DNA from: Spirochaetota bacterium | GTDB lineage: Bacteria; Spirochaetota; Spirochaetia; Treponematales; UBA12059 | DNA: 36,332 nt | Direction: 5' to 3' | NCBI GenBank assembly: GCA_022703505.1 | Contig: JAKLDN010000005.1 | Location: 264,717-301,048 of the forward strand | Shown: in pieces, positions 1 to 8,904 of the stretch | Position numbering within the stretch: the first letter of the stretch is position 1 | Layout of the letters: every line of letters begins with the position of its first letter | The notes under the pieces: model-generated | Database searches by the model: none | Told to the model about the DNA's origin: nothing | Seen by the model: the letters and a program-made list of their open reading frames with translations, nothing else | Translations under genes and position numbers: made by a program

Positions 1-1949
1 TCCGCCGAAGTGCCGCGGCCCTCCCGGTCCAGGCGCCCCGCGAAATCCACGATCGACTCCCCCCGGGACCGGTGCTTCCCGGCCGAGGACAGGGCATCCT
101 CCAAGGACTCCCAGGCCGCCAGGAGCCTTCCGCGGCGGTCCTTGAGGAGGCCGAGGCGCAGGGCCCGGATCCCTCGGCCCAGGACGGCCAGGGCCAGCCA
201 CAGCCCGGGGGCCAGGAGCCAGGACCGCCGAAGAACCCAGGCGGCCGCCCGCCGGAGATCCCAGGCGGGGCGCCGGTCCGAGGCGGGCCCCGGGCCTTCC
301 GGGGTCGCCGCCTCCCGGGCACCCCGGAGGATCTCCCGCAGGAGGCCTTCCAGCAAGGCCGGGTCCGTGCCCCTGGATTCCTCGAAGCTCTCCCCCGGGG
401 CGGGCTCTCGGCTGGTGGGGTCGAAGGCGATCCAGCCGTACTCCCCGAACCAGACCTCCGTCCAGGCGTGGGCCATGTCCGCCCGGACGGGGTGGAACTC
501 CAGGACCGCCGTGTCGGGGTCCAGGAAGAAGCCCGCCGCCACCCGGGCCGGGATCCCCAGGGACCGGAGCATCACGGTCATCGAGAAGGCGAAGTACGAG
601 CAGTACCCCTTCCGGCTCCGGAAGAGGAAGTGGGACAGCTGGTTCCCGTCCGGGGCCGCCCCGGGTTTCAGGGAGTAGCGGTAGTTCTCCCGGAGGTAGG
701 AAAGCACCGCCGTCACCCGGTCGTACGGGGTCGCGGCCTCCGCCGTCACCTCCTCGGCCAGGGCCCGGATCCGCGGGTCGTCCCCCCACCGGGTATACCG
801 GTCTCGGTCGGATTCGGAGAGGGCGAAGGCCGGGGGGGTTCGGGCCGGATCGAAGTCCCCGAGGAGGAGGGAGAGGGCCGGCACCGCCGCCCGTGAGCTC
901 AGGGCGTACGCGGAGGCGAAGGAGGAGCCCGGCTCCAGCTTCCAGGGAACGACGGATACCGGGGCGTCCACCCCCAGCAGGGCCCCGGGCTCGAGGTTGA
1001 GGATCCAGTACTCCTGCTCCAGGGATTGCCGGCCCTCCCAGGGCGGGACCTCCCAGGAGCCGGGTTCCCGGGGCAGTATTTCGGGGATCCCTTCATCCCC
1101 GGGGCCGGGCCGGAACCCGCCCCGGCGGTCGTACTCCGAGAGCACGAAGCGCCGCACCAGGACGTTCGGGTCCACGGGATCCTTCCGGGCGATCAGGACC
1201 AGGTCGTCGGAGAGGGAGATCTCCGTCTCCAGCTTGAGGTACCGGGCCAGGTCGAAGCGGAACAGGGTCGGCTTCAAGAGGCCCCCGCCCCGGGAGGCCG
1301 CCCCCTCGGAGTACCGGCCCAGGAGGGCCAGGAGGACCAGGGCCAGGGCGGCGAACAGGACCGCCAACCGGAACGGGAAGCCCGGACTCCTGCCCGAGCC
1401 CCGGGGCGCGAGGAGGGCCAGGACGGCCAGGCTCAGGAAGAGCAGGGCCGCGGCGACCGCGGCCAAAAGGCTGGGGTGGGAGTACAGAGTGACCCGGAAC
1501 CCTCCCTGGGACGCGAAGAGGAGGGCCAGGAGGGCGAGGTTCAGCCCGGCCTCGAAGACCGCGAAGGACCGGTTCCGCTCCGCCGCGTCCGAGGCGACGA
1601 CGCTCCAGATCCACAGCGGCAGGAGGGGACGGAAGGTCTCGTCGAAGGCCGGGAAGAGACCGTCCGTTCCGAGACCCGGAAGGATCGCGCCGGCGATCCC
1701 GAAGGCCGCGAAGAACGCGAGCCGGAGGGCGAAGGGCAGGACTCCGGCCGCGGCCAGGCGGACCCAGGGCCGCAGGCGGGTACGACCCAGAAGAACCCCC
1801 GCGGCGCTCAAGAGCAGGCAGAGCCCCAGGGCCCGGGGCAGGGATACCAGGTCCGCCAGGAGGAGCCGGGCCTGGTATGTCAGGAGGAGGAGGGCCAGGG
1901 TACGGAAGATCCGGGCCGGGACGGACAGAACCCTAGAGGACCCGGACAT
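1..1949 (-). CDS. Transglutaminase-like membrane protein (TgpA/DUF3488 type), 3' end outside the window
   Basis: The reading frame starts at ATG 1949 and runs off the left edge after 649 codons, so the C-terminus is missing. The first ~210 residues are very hydrophobic and leucine/alanine-rich with several predicted membrane helices. A globular part follows that carries a transglutaminase-like triad: Cys450 in GYCSYF, His494 in MAHAWTEVW and Asp510 in WIAFDPTS. A further hydrophobic segment lies near residues 575-595. This order (membrane helices, transglutaminase core, late helix) is that of TgpA/DUF3488-type proteins, which are often encoded with MoxR and DUF58 genes, as here. The start lies inside the DUF58 gene, overlapping its last 17 bp, so translation is probably coupled. 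The substrate is unknown. I am sure of the fold family and unsure of the biological role. Confidence 0.87.
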   Translation of the reverse strand, partial: MSGSSRVLSVPARIFRTLALLLLTYQARLLLADLVSLPRALGLCLLLSAAGVLLGRTRLRPWVRLAAAGVLPFALRLAFFAAFGIAGAILPGLGTDGLFPAFDETFRPLLPLWIWSVVASDAAERNRSFAVFEAGLNLALLALLFASQGGFRVTLYSHPSLLAAVAAALLFLSLAVLALLAPRGSGRSPGFPFRLAVLFAALALVLLALLGRYSEGAASRGGGLLKPTLFRFDLARYLKLETEISLSDDLVLIARKDPVDPNVLVRRFVLSEYDRRGGFRPGPGDEGIPEILPREPGSWEVPPWEGRQSLEQEYWILNLEPGALLGVDAPVSVVPWKLEPGSSFASAYALSSRAAVPALSLLLGDFDPARTPPAFALSESDRDRYTRWGDDPRIRALAEEVTAEAATPYDRVTAVLSYLRENYRYSLKPGAAPDGNQLSHFLFRSRKGYCSYFAFSMTVMLRSLGIPARVAAGFFLDPDTAVLEFHPVRADMAHAWTEVWFGEYGWIAFDPTSREPAPGESFEESRGTDPALLEGLLREILRGAREAATPEGPGPASDRRPAWDLRRAAAWVLRRSWLLAPGLWLALAVLGRGIRALRLGLLKDRRGRLLAAWESLEDALSSAGKHRSRGESIVDFAGRLDREGRGTSA

Positions 1950-3270
1950 CGAAGCCCCCCGCCCCCGATAGAACCCGGGTCTCCCGATCCAGGGCCGTCC
2001 GGAACGCGGCCCGGAGGGCGCGCCCGGTCTCCGGGCCATGCCCGGGAGCGCGCGGCACCCCCGAAGCGCCGGACTTCGCCGGCCGGCCGTCCGGGACCAG
2101 GAAGAACCGGGCCCAGAAGCCGGCGGGTCCGGTTTCGGGGAGGTCCGGGATGATCAGGACCGTGTCGAAGCCCGCCGCCTTCCGCTCCGCCAGCACGGCC
2201 CCGCGGCGAACGGCCCCGGGAGCGCCGAACACCGCGAGGGGGTCGGGACCCGGATTCACTGCCCCCGCCCCGTCGGCGTCCCAGGCCAGGTCCGCCAGCC
2301 AGTACAACCTGCCCGGGGGATCCGGGGGGGCGTCGGGAGAGCCCGGCGCGGAGAGCCGGACCTCCAAGCCCCGGTCCTCCAGGTACCGGGCGTAGCCCAG
2401 GGCCGCGGATACGATCCTGTCCAGGTAGTAGTCCCCGGCCTCGCCGGCCAGCCAGGCCGGGCGCTCCGTGTCCAGGAGGATCCTGACGGTCTTGCGGGGC
2501 GGAGGGGAGAGGTCTCCGGGACGCACGAAGAGGTCCCCGAAGCGGGCGTAAAGCTTCCAGTGGAGGCGCCGCGGGTCGTCCCCGGGCAGGTAGGGCCGGG
2601 AGTCGAAGCGGTCCTCCCCCCGTATCCTCCGGTCCGAAACGTCGGCCCGCTGTCCCCCCGATCCCCGGGGGACGGCCGCGGCGGCGGCCGAGGGCTCCGG
2701 GAGCGCGGCGGTCTCCAGGATTCCGGGCAGTTCCCGGCGGGAGTGCCAGAACCCGAAGGCGTCCCCCGCGACCGCGGCGGCCCGGCCCCGGTACACCCCC
2801 CGGGCCAGAGGGCCGGAAGGCGGGAATCCCGCCGCCCCGGACGAGCCGGGCGCGGGCAGGGCCGCGGCGGCTTCGGCGTGCCGCCCCTGCCGGCTCCCGC
2901 ACCGCAGCTCCACCCAGGCCGAGATCCCCGGTGCCCGGGGAAGGGGCACTCCGCGGTTCTCGATCCGGAAGAGGGCCCGCAGGTCCGGATCCCCGTCCCG
3001 GGACGGGGGCGAAAGGCTCGGCCGGAGGGCCTCGGGGTCGGCGCCCAGGGCCCGGTCCCGCCGGCGTCCTTCCAGGAGTACTCCGGCCAGGGAGGCCAGG
3101 ACCGCCGCGGCAAGGCCCGCCCCGGAGATCAGGGCGCCCAGCTCGGACCTCAGGATTCCGGCGGCCAGGAGCCCCGTGGACAAGAGCGAGAAGCCCAGCC
3201 CGCGGCGCGTGAGGCGCGGTCCCGCGCCCGGAACGCTTCGGCGTCTTCCGCGCGCCTCGGGATTCCGCAT
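1933..3270 (-). CDS. DUF58 family protein
   Basis: The protein has 445 residues. Two membrane segments lie near the N-terminus (about residues 24-66), followed by a soluble region with the DUF58 signature around residues 225-250 (FDSRPYLPGDDP followed by RRLHWK). DUF58 proteins have a von Willebrand A-like fold and usually work with a neighbouring MoxR AAA+ ATPase; their substrates are mostly unknown. I chose ATG 3270 over upstream in-frame starts because AAGGACC lies just before it and because it begins 7 bp after the MoxR stop codon. The upstream in-frame stretch is only the MoxR gene read in another frame. It forms an operon with MoxR and the transglutaminase-like gene. Confidence 0.88.
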   Translation of the reverse strand: MRNPEARGRRRSVPGAGPRLTRRGLGFSLLSTGLLAAGILRSELGALISGAGLAAAVLASLAGVLLEGRRRDRALGADPEALRPSLSPPSRDGDPDLRALFRIENRGVPLPRAPGISAWVELRCGSRQGRHAEAAAALPAPGSSGAAGFPPSGPLARGVYRGRAAAVAGDAFGFWHSRRELPGILETAALPEPSAAAAAVPRGSGGQRADVSDRRIRGEDRFDSRPYLPGDDPRRLHWKLYARFGDLFVRPGDLSPPPRKTVRILLDTERPAWLAGEAGDYYLDRIVSAALGYARYLEDRGLEVRLSAPGSPDAPPDPPGRLYWLADLAWDADGAGAVNPGPDPLAVFGAPGAVRRGAVLAERKAAGFDTVLIIPDLPETGPAGFWARFFLVPDGRPAKSGASGVPRAPGHGPETGRALRAAFRTALDRETRVLSGAGGFDVRVL

Positions 3271-3277
3271 GGCCCGC

Positions 3278-4267
3278 CTAGGTCCTTCGGAGGGGATCCG
3301 TCCGGGCGGCCGCCTCCTCCCGGAGCCATCGGGCCGCGTCGAACCCGGGATCCCGGGTCCGGAGCCGGTGGGCCAACACCGGGGCGGCCAGGTCCACGAT
3401 GTCCTGGGGGACCACGAAGCCCCGGCCCTCCTGCAGGGCCCGGGCACGCGCCGCGGCCAGAAGGCCCAGGGCCGCCCGGGGAGACGCCCCCAGGAGGATA
3501 CCCGGGTGCGAGCGGGTCACGGAGACCAGGTCCGCCAGGGAGCCCATGAGTCCCGGATCCGCCCAGACCGCCCGGGCGGTCCGGCGGACGAACAGGAGCT
3601 CCTCCACGGAGCGTCGGGGGGAAAGTCCGGTCAGCACATTGACCGAGGGGTCGTCCCGGAGGATGGAGATCTCCGCGTCCCGGTCGGGATACCCCAGGGA
3701 GACCCTCATCAGGAAACGGTCCAGCTGGGCGGCCGGCAGGGGGTAGGTTCCCTCGGTCTCCACGGGATTCTGGGTGGCGGCCACGAAGAAGAACTCCGGC
3801 AGGGGGCGGGTCGCCTCCGCGGTGGTGACCTGGCCCTCGGCCATGGCCTCCAGGAGGGCGGACTGGACCTTGGGAGGGGTGCGGTTGAGCTCGTCCGCCA
3901 GGAGGACGTTGGCGAAGACGGGACCCGGGTGGAAGACGAAGGCCCGGGCGTCGGGGTCGAAGACGTCCACCCCCGTCACGTCGTAAGGAAGGAGGTCCGG
4001 GGTGCACTGGAGGCGGCGGAAGAGGGCGGGGGAGTCGGGATCCCGGGAGAGCAGGGCCGCGAAGGTCTTGGCCGCGGTGGTCTTCCCGAGGCCCGGAAGG
4101 TCCTCCACCAGGAGGTGTCCCCCCGCGGCGGCGCAGGCCAGGAAGTCCCGCACGAAGCCGTCCTTGCCCCGGAGGACCGTGCCCATCCCGGCGGCCAGGT
4201 CCGCCAGGATCTCCGCCGAGGCGCGCACGTCCAGGACCGACGGCGTCTCTCCCCCGATTTGGTTCAT
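3278..4267 (-). CDS. MoxR-type AAA+ ATPase
   Basis: The protein has 329 residues with Walker A at 56-64 (DLPGLGKTT), Walker B at 121-126 (VLLADEL) and the sensor-1 region ATQNP typical of the MoxR/RavA branch. These ATPases act as chaperone-like partners of DUF58 or von Willebrand A proteins, and a DUF58 gene follows directly. The ATG at 4267 has no clear ribosome binding site. A good promoter ends 7 bp before it, which suggests a leaderless message (see the promoter at 4274-4302). An upstream in-frame non-ATG start would add 11 residues that do not resemble the family. Function in the cell is inferred only from family and neighbours. Confidence 0.92.
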   Translation of the reverse strand: MNQIGGETPSVLDVRASAEILADLAAGMGTVLRGKDGFVRDFLACAAAGGHLLVEDLPGLGKTTAAKTFAALLSRDPDSPALFRRLQCTPDLLPYDVTGVDVFDPDARAFVFHPGPVFANVLLADELNRTPPKVQSALLEAMAEGQVTTAEATRPLPEFFFVAATQNPVETEGTYPLPAAQLDRFLMRVSLGYPDRDAEISILRDDPSVNVLTGLSPRRSVEELLFVRRTARAVWADPGLMGSLADLVSVTRSHPGILLGASPRAALGLLAAARARALQEGRGFVVPQDIVDLAAPVLAHRLRTRDPGFDAARWLREEAAARTDPLRRT

Positions 4268-4273
4268 GGATCC

Positions 4274-4302
4274 ACTATAGCACGGCCCGGGGAGGGGCAC
4301 AA
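4274..4302 (-). promoter_or_regulatory. Probable promoter of the moxR-DUF58-transglutaminase operon
   Basis: On the minus strand TTGTGC (4302-4297) is followed after 17 bp by TATAGT (4279-4274). Counting 7 bp from the -10 box puts the transcript start on the A of the MoxR ATG. The message would then carry no leader, which fits the missing ribosome binding site. Confidence 0.5.
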
Positions 4303-4348
4303 ACGCGGCCGCCCCGGCGGAGGCACCGGAGGAAGCGGGGGCGGAAGG

Positions 4349-5149
4349 CTACAAGGTCTTCCAGGCCTCCTCGACGTTCCGGGAGAACCAGCGGAAGACG
4401 GCCTCCGCCCGATTCCCGAAGGAGTCCTCCAGCTTTCCCCGCACCCCGGGTACCACCGCGGCCCGTGCGCTGGACACGGCCCAGAACAGGATCCCCTCGT
4501 CGGTGTTCAGGACCAGCACCCGGACCTTCAGGGCCCCGGGAGCGGCCATGGGTACGAACTTGTAGTACATCCGGGTGAGGTTGACGGATTCCAGGAGGAC
4601 CCCGTCAGGAGCGGTCCGATAGTCCAGGCGGTTCAGGTTCCCCCCGAAGGAGAGGTCCTTCTGCCAGACCGTGAAGGTCTCAGCCGGCGGCACGACCGAG
4701 ACCCGCTGGTCGGGCACCCGGGTGCGGTCCTCCAGGGAGACGACCCGCCAGGACTCCTCGTAGAAGAGACGCATGGTGTTGCGGCTGGCGGACCAGTACT
4801 CGATGCCCTGGAGGGTCCCGACGGCCCGGAGGACGTTGTAGACCGTCAGGAGTTCCGTCGCGGGGGCGGCGGAGCGCGGTTTTTTCCATAGGTAGAGCGC
4901 CTCCACGACCACGTCCGGCCCCTCCGCCCGCAGGTCGGACTGGACCCCTGCGGCCAGGGGGTGGGAGGGCGACCAGGCGACGGCGGCCTCCCGACCGGTG
5001 GAGGAGCGGCGGAGTTCCTCCCCGCGGATCAGGACGGCGGCACGGTCCGCGGGCACGCGGGCGGCCAAGGGGTCCGCGGCCAGGGGCAGGACGGCCGCGA
5101 AAAAGGCTAGGGCGGCGATGGCCGCGGGGGACGGGGTTCCGGTCCGCAT
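4349..5149 (-). CDS. Secreted protein of unknown function (DUF6675-like)
   Basis: The protein has 266 residues. It begins with a short basic N-terminus and a hydrophobic stretch ending near LPLAADPLAA, which looks like a signal peptide, so the product is probably exported to the periplasm. The mature part is rich in beta-type sequence with many aromatic residues and no catalytic motif that I recognise. It resembles a spirochaete family of uncharacterised exported proteins that I recall as DUF6675, but this is a recollection and not a match I can verify. GGAG lies 8 bp before ATG 5149. The MoxR operon starts 81 bp downstream with its own promoter, so co-function is only suggested by position. 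Confidence 0.75.
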   Translation of the reverse strand: MRTGTPSPAAIAALAFFAAVLPLAADPLAARVPADRAAVLIRGEELRRSSTGREAAVAWSPSHPLAAGVQSDLRAEGPDVVVEALYLWKKPRSAAPATELLTVYNVLRAVGTLQGIEYWSASRNTMRLFYEESWRVVSLEDRTRVPDQRVSVVPPAETFTVWQKDLSFGGNLNRLDYRTAPDGVLLESVNLTRMYYKFVPMAAPGALKVRVLVLNTDEGILFWAVSSARAAVVPGVRGKLEDSFGNRAEAVFRWFSRNVEEAWKTL

Positions 5150-5325
5150 GGTGTCACTCCTGGATGTAGATCCGGCGGCCGCTTCCTGCCGCCTCGAAGG
5201 GGAATATACCGCGGAACGGGGCGCTTCGCCTTCCCCGGCACGGGCCCGGGTCCGCTATGCAAAAACCTCGTTAGAATTGTATAAGGTTCCTGATCGATCC
5301 CCGAATTTCTAACGCGGGAGCACCC

Positions 5326-6990
5326 ATGACCGTCGTCACCCTGACCTTGGAAATGATTGGCGCCCTGGGATTATTCCTGTACGGGATGAAGGTCCTGTCG
5401 GACGGGATCCAACGCGCCGCCGGGGACCGCCTGAAGGGCGCCCTGAACCAGATGACCCGGAGCCCCCTGGCCGCGGTCCTGACGGGCCTCGGCGTGACGT
5501 CCCTGGTCCAGTCCTCCTCGGCCACCACGGTCATGGTCGTCTCCTTCGTGAACGCGGGGCTCCTCTCCCTGATCCAGGCCGTGGGCGTCATCATGGGGGC
5601 CAACATCGGCACCACCGTGACCGCCTGGATCGTCTCCCTGGTGGGCTTCAAGTTCAAGATCACCCTCCTGGCCGTCCCCCTGGTCGGGGTGGGCTTCATC
5701 CTAACCACGTACCTGAAGACCCGGAACAAGTCCCTGCGGAGCTACGGGGACGCCCTGATCGGCTTCGGGATCCTCTTCATCGGCCTGGACTTCCTCTCCC
5801 ACACCCTGCCCAAACCCAGCCCCGAGGTCCTTCATTTCCTGGCCCGGTTCTCCGGCCTGGGCCTGGTCTCGGTCCTGATCAGCGTCCTGGTGGGCACGAT
5901 CCTGACGGTCCTGGTCCACTCCTCCAGCGCCTCCACCGCCATCGTGATCACCCTGGCCCTGGAGGGGGTCGTGGACTTCCGGATGGCCGCGGGCCTGGTC
6001 CTGGGCTGCAACATCGGGACCACCATCGACGCCTTCCTGGCCTCCCTGGCCGCCCGGGTCCACGCCCGAAGGGCCGCCTGGGCGCACATCCTGTTCAACG
6101 TCGCCGGCACAGTCTGGGCCGTGATCCTCTTCAATCCCTTCCTGCGCCTGGTGGAGGTCCTGACCCCGGGAGGCACGGAGGGGAACGTGGCGACCCACAT
6201 CGCCATGCTCCACACGGTGTTCAACGTCGTGAACACCCTGGTCCTCTTCCCCTTCGTGCGGCAGTTCGCCGCCCTCCTGGAGCGCCTTGTCCGGGAGCGG
6301 CCGGGCGAGGCCGCCGCCCCGGAACGCCTGCGCTACGTGGCCGGACCCATCATGGACTCCCCGGAGATGAACCTGGTCTACGCCCAGAAGGAGATCGCCG
6401 ACATGGCCGCCCTGGCCCGGGACATGTTCGTCCGCTTCCGGAACGTCCTGAAGTCCCCGCCGGCGGACCTGGAACCCGAGATCGAGGCCATCGCCGCCCT
6501 GGAGGACCGGGCGGACCAGATGCGGGAGGAGCTGACCGGCTTCATCCTGGAGTGCGTGTCCCACGAGATGGGCGAGCGGGCCCGCAGGGACCTGGCCGCC
6601 TCCCTGCGGATCGTGGACGACCTGGAGAACATCACGGATGACTCCCTGAGCCTCATGCACCTGATGGACCGGGGGAGGAAGAGAAAGCTTCCCACCGACG
6701 CCCTGAAGCTCGAGGAGCTGGGCCCCTACACCCTCCTCGTGGAAAACTTCCTGGGTTTCGTGGTGGCCAACATGAACAAGCACATCTCCGAGGAACAGCT
6801 GGCCCAGGCCTCGGAGTACGAGGACCGCATCGACGGGCTCCGGGCCACCTTGAAGAAGAGCGCCCGAAAACGCCTGAAGGCCGGGGCGGACGTGAAGCTC
6901 GAGCTCCTCTATATCGACCTGGTCCGGCACGTGGAGAAGATCGGCGACCACGCCTACGGGATCGCCCACGCCCTGCGGGAAATGAGGTAA
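5326..6990 (+). CDS. Na+/phosphate cotransporter with C-terminal PhoU-like domain
   Basis: The protein has 554 residues. Two copies of the Na/Pi-cotransporter repeat carry the signature QSSSATT (62-68) and HSSSAST (198-204), each within a set of inner-membrane helices, and together they span about residues 1-310. Residues ~345-550 form a helical PhoU-like domain that probably monitors phosphate status or gates transport. This is the bacterial NptA/YjbB architecture for sodium-coupled phosphate movement; direction (uptake or export) cannot be read from sequence. GGGAG precedes ATG 5326. The stop codon is 2 bp before the ATG of the aldehyde ferredoxin oxidoreductase, so the two are probably on one message. 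The gene diverges from the secreted protein at 4349-5149. Confidence 0.93.
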   Translation: MTVVTLTLEMIGALGLFLYGMKVLSDGIQRAAGDRLKGALNQMTRSPLAAVLTGLGVTSLVQSSSATTVMVVSFVNAGLLSLIQAVGVIMGANIGTTVTAWIVSLVGFKFKITLLAVPLVGVGFILTTYLKTRNKSLRSYGDALIGFGILFIGLDFLSHTLPKPSPEVLHFLARFSGLGLVSVLISVLVGTILTVLVHSSSASTAIVITLALEGVVDFRMAAGLVLGCNIGTTIDAFLASLAARVHARRAAWAHILFNVAGTVWAVILFNPFLRLVEVLTPGGTEGNVATHIAMLHTVFNVVNTLVLFPFVRQFAALLERLVRERPGEAAAPERLRYVAGPIMDSPEMNLVYAQKEIADMAALARDMFVRFRNVLKSPPADLEPEIEAIAALEDRADQMREELTGFILECVSHEMGERARRDLAASLRIVDDLENITDDSLSLMHLMDRGRKRKLPTDALKLEELGPYTLLVENFLGFVVANMNKHISEEQLAQASEYEDRIDGLRATLKKSARKRLKAGADVKLELLYIDLVRHVEKIGDHAYGIAHALREMR

Positions 6991-6992
6991 CC

Positions 6993-8831
6993 ATGGCACT
7001 TTCGTTCGGCAGGACCCTGATCGTCGACCTGGGCACCCGGAAGGTCCGGATCGAACCGTTGGAGGCTTCGGAGATACGGTCCTACATCGGCGGCTCCGGA
7101 ATAGGAACCCGGCTGCTTGCGCGCCACGTCCCTCCGGCCGCGGATCCCCTGGGACCGGACAATGCCGTGGTCTTCACCGTCGGACCCTTCTGCGGGACCC
7201 CCGTCCCCACCTCGGGCCGGCACCAGGTCCTGGCCAAGAGTCCTCTCACGGGAGTCTTCGGGGAATGCGACGTCGGGGGAGCCTGGGGCTCCGCCTTCCG
7301 GGCGACGGGCTTCGACGCGCTTGTGGTCCGGGGAATCTCCGACCGGCCCGTCTCCCTGATCGTGCGGGAGGACGGCGCCTCCCTCGAGGACGCCGGGGAC
7401 CTCTGGGGCCGGGACACCTTCGAGACCTATGAAACCTATACGTCCCGCATTCCCGGGTCCGAGACGGCCTGCATCGGCCCCGCGGGGGAACGCCTGGTCC
7501 GCATCGCCGCGGTCCTCCACGACGGCCGGCATGCCCGGGCCGCGGGCCGCTGCGGGATCGGGGCCGTGATGGGTTCCAAGCGCCTGAAAGCGGTTGTGGC
7601 CGCCCCGGCCCACAAGAACCCGCGCCCCGTCCACGACTCCGCGGCCCTGGCGGAGGCCTGCACGGCCTTCGCCCGGGAGATGCCGGGAAAGACCGAGCGC
7701 CTGGTGAAGTACGGCACCGCGGGCATCGTCGTGAGCTCCCAGGACCTGGGGGACATCCCGGTCCGCAACTGGAACGAGGGGAGTTTCGGGGACCGGGCCG
7801 CGCCCCTGTCCGGCCAGCACCTGGCCGAGAGCGGCCGGCTGAAAAAGCGCTTCTTCTGCGGCCGCTGCCCCATCGGCTGCGGACGCACCGTGGAGCTATC
7901 GGACGGTACCCTCGGGGCGGGCCCGGAGTACGAGACGGCGTGCATGTACGGCTCCAACTGCCTGGTGGGCGACCCGGAGGCGGTGATCGCCGCCAACGAG
8001 CTGTCCAACCGCCTCGGGATCGACACGATCTCCGCGGGAGCCGCCATAGGCTTCCTCATGGAATCCTTCGAGAAGGGCGAGACCGCCGGGATCGACCTGG
8101 GGAGCGTCGTGCCCGCCTGGGGCGACGGAAAAGCCCTGGTGGAGCTCGTGCGGATGATCGGGGAGCGCCGGGGAGCCGGAGAACTCCTCGGAGAGGGTGT
8201 CCTCCGGGCCTCCCGGGTCATCGGCAGGCCGGAATACGCCATCCACTCCAAGGGCCTCGAGTTCCCGGCCCACGACCCCCGGGCCTTCAACAGCCTGGCC
8301 CTTTCCTACGCCACGAGCAACCGGGGGGCCTGCCACCTCCAGGGCTTCACCTACGTCTTCGAGAAAGCGATCACCCTTCCCGAACGCGGCTTCCCCGCCG
8401 CCCAGGACCGGTTCGGGACGGAACGCAAGGCCGAGCTGGTCATCGCCTCCCAGGACCTCATGGGCCTGTTCGACAGCCTGAAGCTCTGCAAGCTGGCCAT
8501 GAACGGCGGAGTCGGCGCGACCGTCGCCCTGGGGTGGTTGAACCTGGCCACCGGGTGGGACATGGGCATGGAAGAGTTCCTGGCCGCCGGGGAGCGGATC
8601 TTCAACCTGAAGCGCGCCTACAACTGCGCCCTGGGGGTCTCCCGGAAGGACGACACCCTGCCGGACCGCATCCGTTTCGTGCCCAAGGGAGGGGGAGCGG
8701 GGGACAACCTGCCCCCGGACCTGGACGCCTCCCTGGACGAGTATTACCGGCTCCGGGGCTGGTCCCCGGAGGGCATCCCGAAACCGGAGACCCTGAAGAG
8801 GCTGGGGATAGAGTACCCGGGAAAGTCCTAG
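6993..8831 (+). CDS. Aldehyde:ferredoxin oxidoreductase (tungsten/molybdopterin enzyme)
   Basis: The protein has 612 residues, the usual length for the AOR family. These cytoplasmic enzymes oxidise aldehydes to carboxylic acids with ferredoxin as acceptor, using a bis-pterin tungsten (or molybdenum) site and one [4Fe-4S] cluster. The cluster ligands are visible: Cys289, Cys292 and Cys296 in FFCGRCPIGCG, and Cys499 in LKLCKLA. This spacing is close to that of the Pyrococcus enzyme. The N-terminal AFOR domain starts with the typical LIVDLGTRKV and IGGSGIG segments. GAGGT, overlapping the end of the previous gene, serves as ribosome binding site. No ferredoxin or cofactor-synthesis gene lies nearby. 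Substrate is unknown; a class II aldolase gene converges on it from the right. Confidence 0.94.
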   Translation: MALSFGRTLIVDLGTRKVRIEPLEASEIRSYIGGSGIGTRLLARHVPPAADPLGPDNAVVFTVGPFCGTPVPTSGRHQVLAKSPLTGVFGECDVGGAWGSAFRATGFDALVVRGISDRPVSLIVREDGASLEDAGDLWGRDTFETYETYTSRIPGSETACIGPAGERLVRIAAVLHDGRHARAAGRCGIGAVMGSKRLKAVVAAPAHKNPRPVHDSAALAEACTAFAREMPGKTERLVKYGTAGIVVSSQDLGDIPVRNWNEGSFGDRAAPLSGQHLAESGRLKKRFFCGRCPIGCGRTVELSDGTLGAGPEYETACMYGSNCLVGDPEAVIAANELSNRLGIDTISAGAAIGFLMESFEKGETAGIDLGSVVPAWGDGKALVELVRMIGERRGAGELLGEGVLRASRVIGRPEYAIHSKGLEFPAHDPRAFNSLALSYATSNRGACHLQGFTYVFEKAITLPERGFPAAQDRFGTERKAELVIASQDLMGLFDSLKLCKLAMNGGVGATVALGWLNLATGWDMGMEEFLAAGERIFNLKRAYNCALGVSRKDDTLPDRIRFVPKGGGAGDNLPPDLDASLDEYYRLRGWSPEGIPKPETLKRLGIEYPGKS

Positions 8832-8865
8832 CTTCGAGTCTATCCGGCTCCGCCCCATCCCCAAA

Positions 8866-8902
8866 CCGTGCCGCCGCCTGCCGAATACCGGCCGCGGCGG
8901 TA
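8866..8902. terminator. Possible bidirectional terminator between convergent genes
   Basis: GTGCCGCCGC and GCGGCGGTAC can pair around a loop of about 13 bases between the oxidoreductase stop codon and the convergent aldolase stop codon. There is no T-run, so termination efficiency is uncertain. Confidence 0.35.
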
Positions 8903-8904
8903 CT

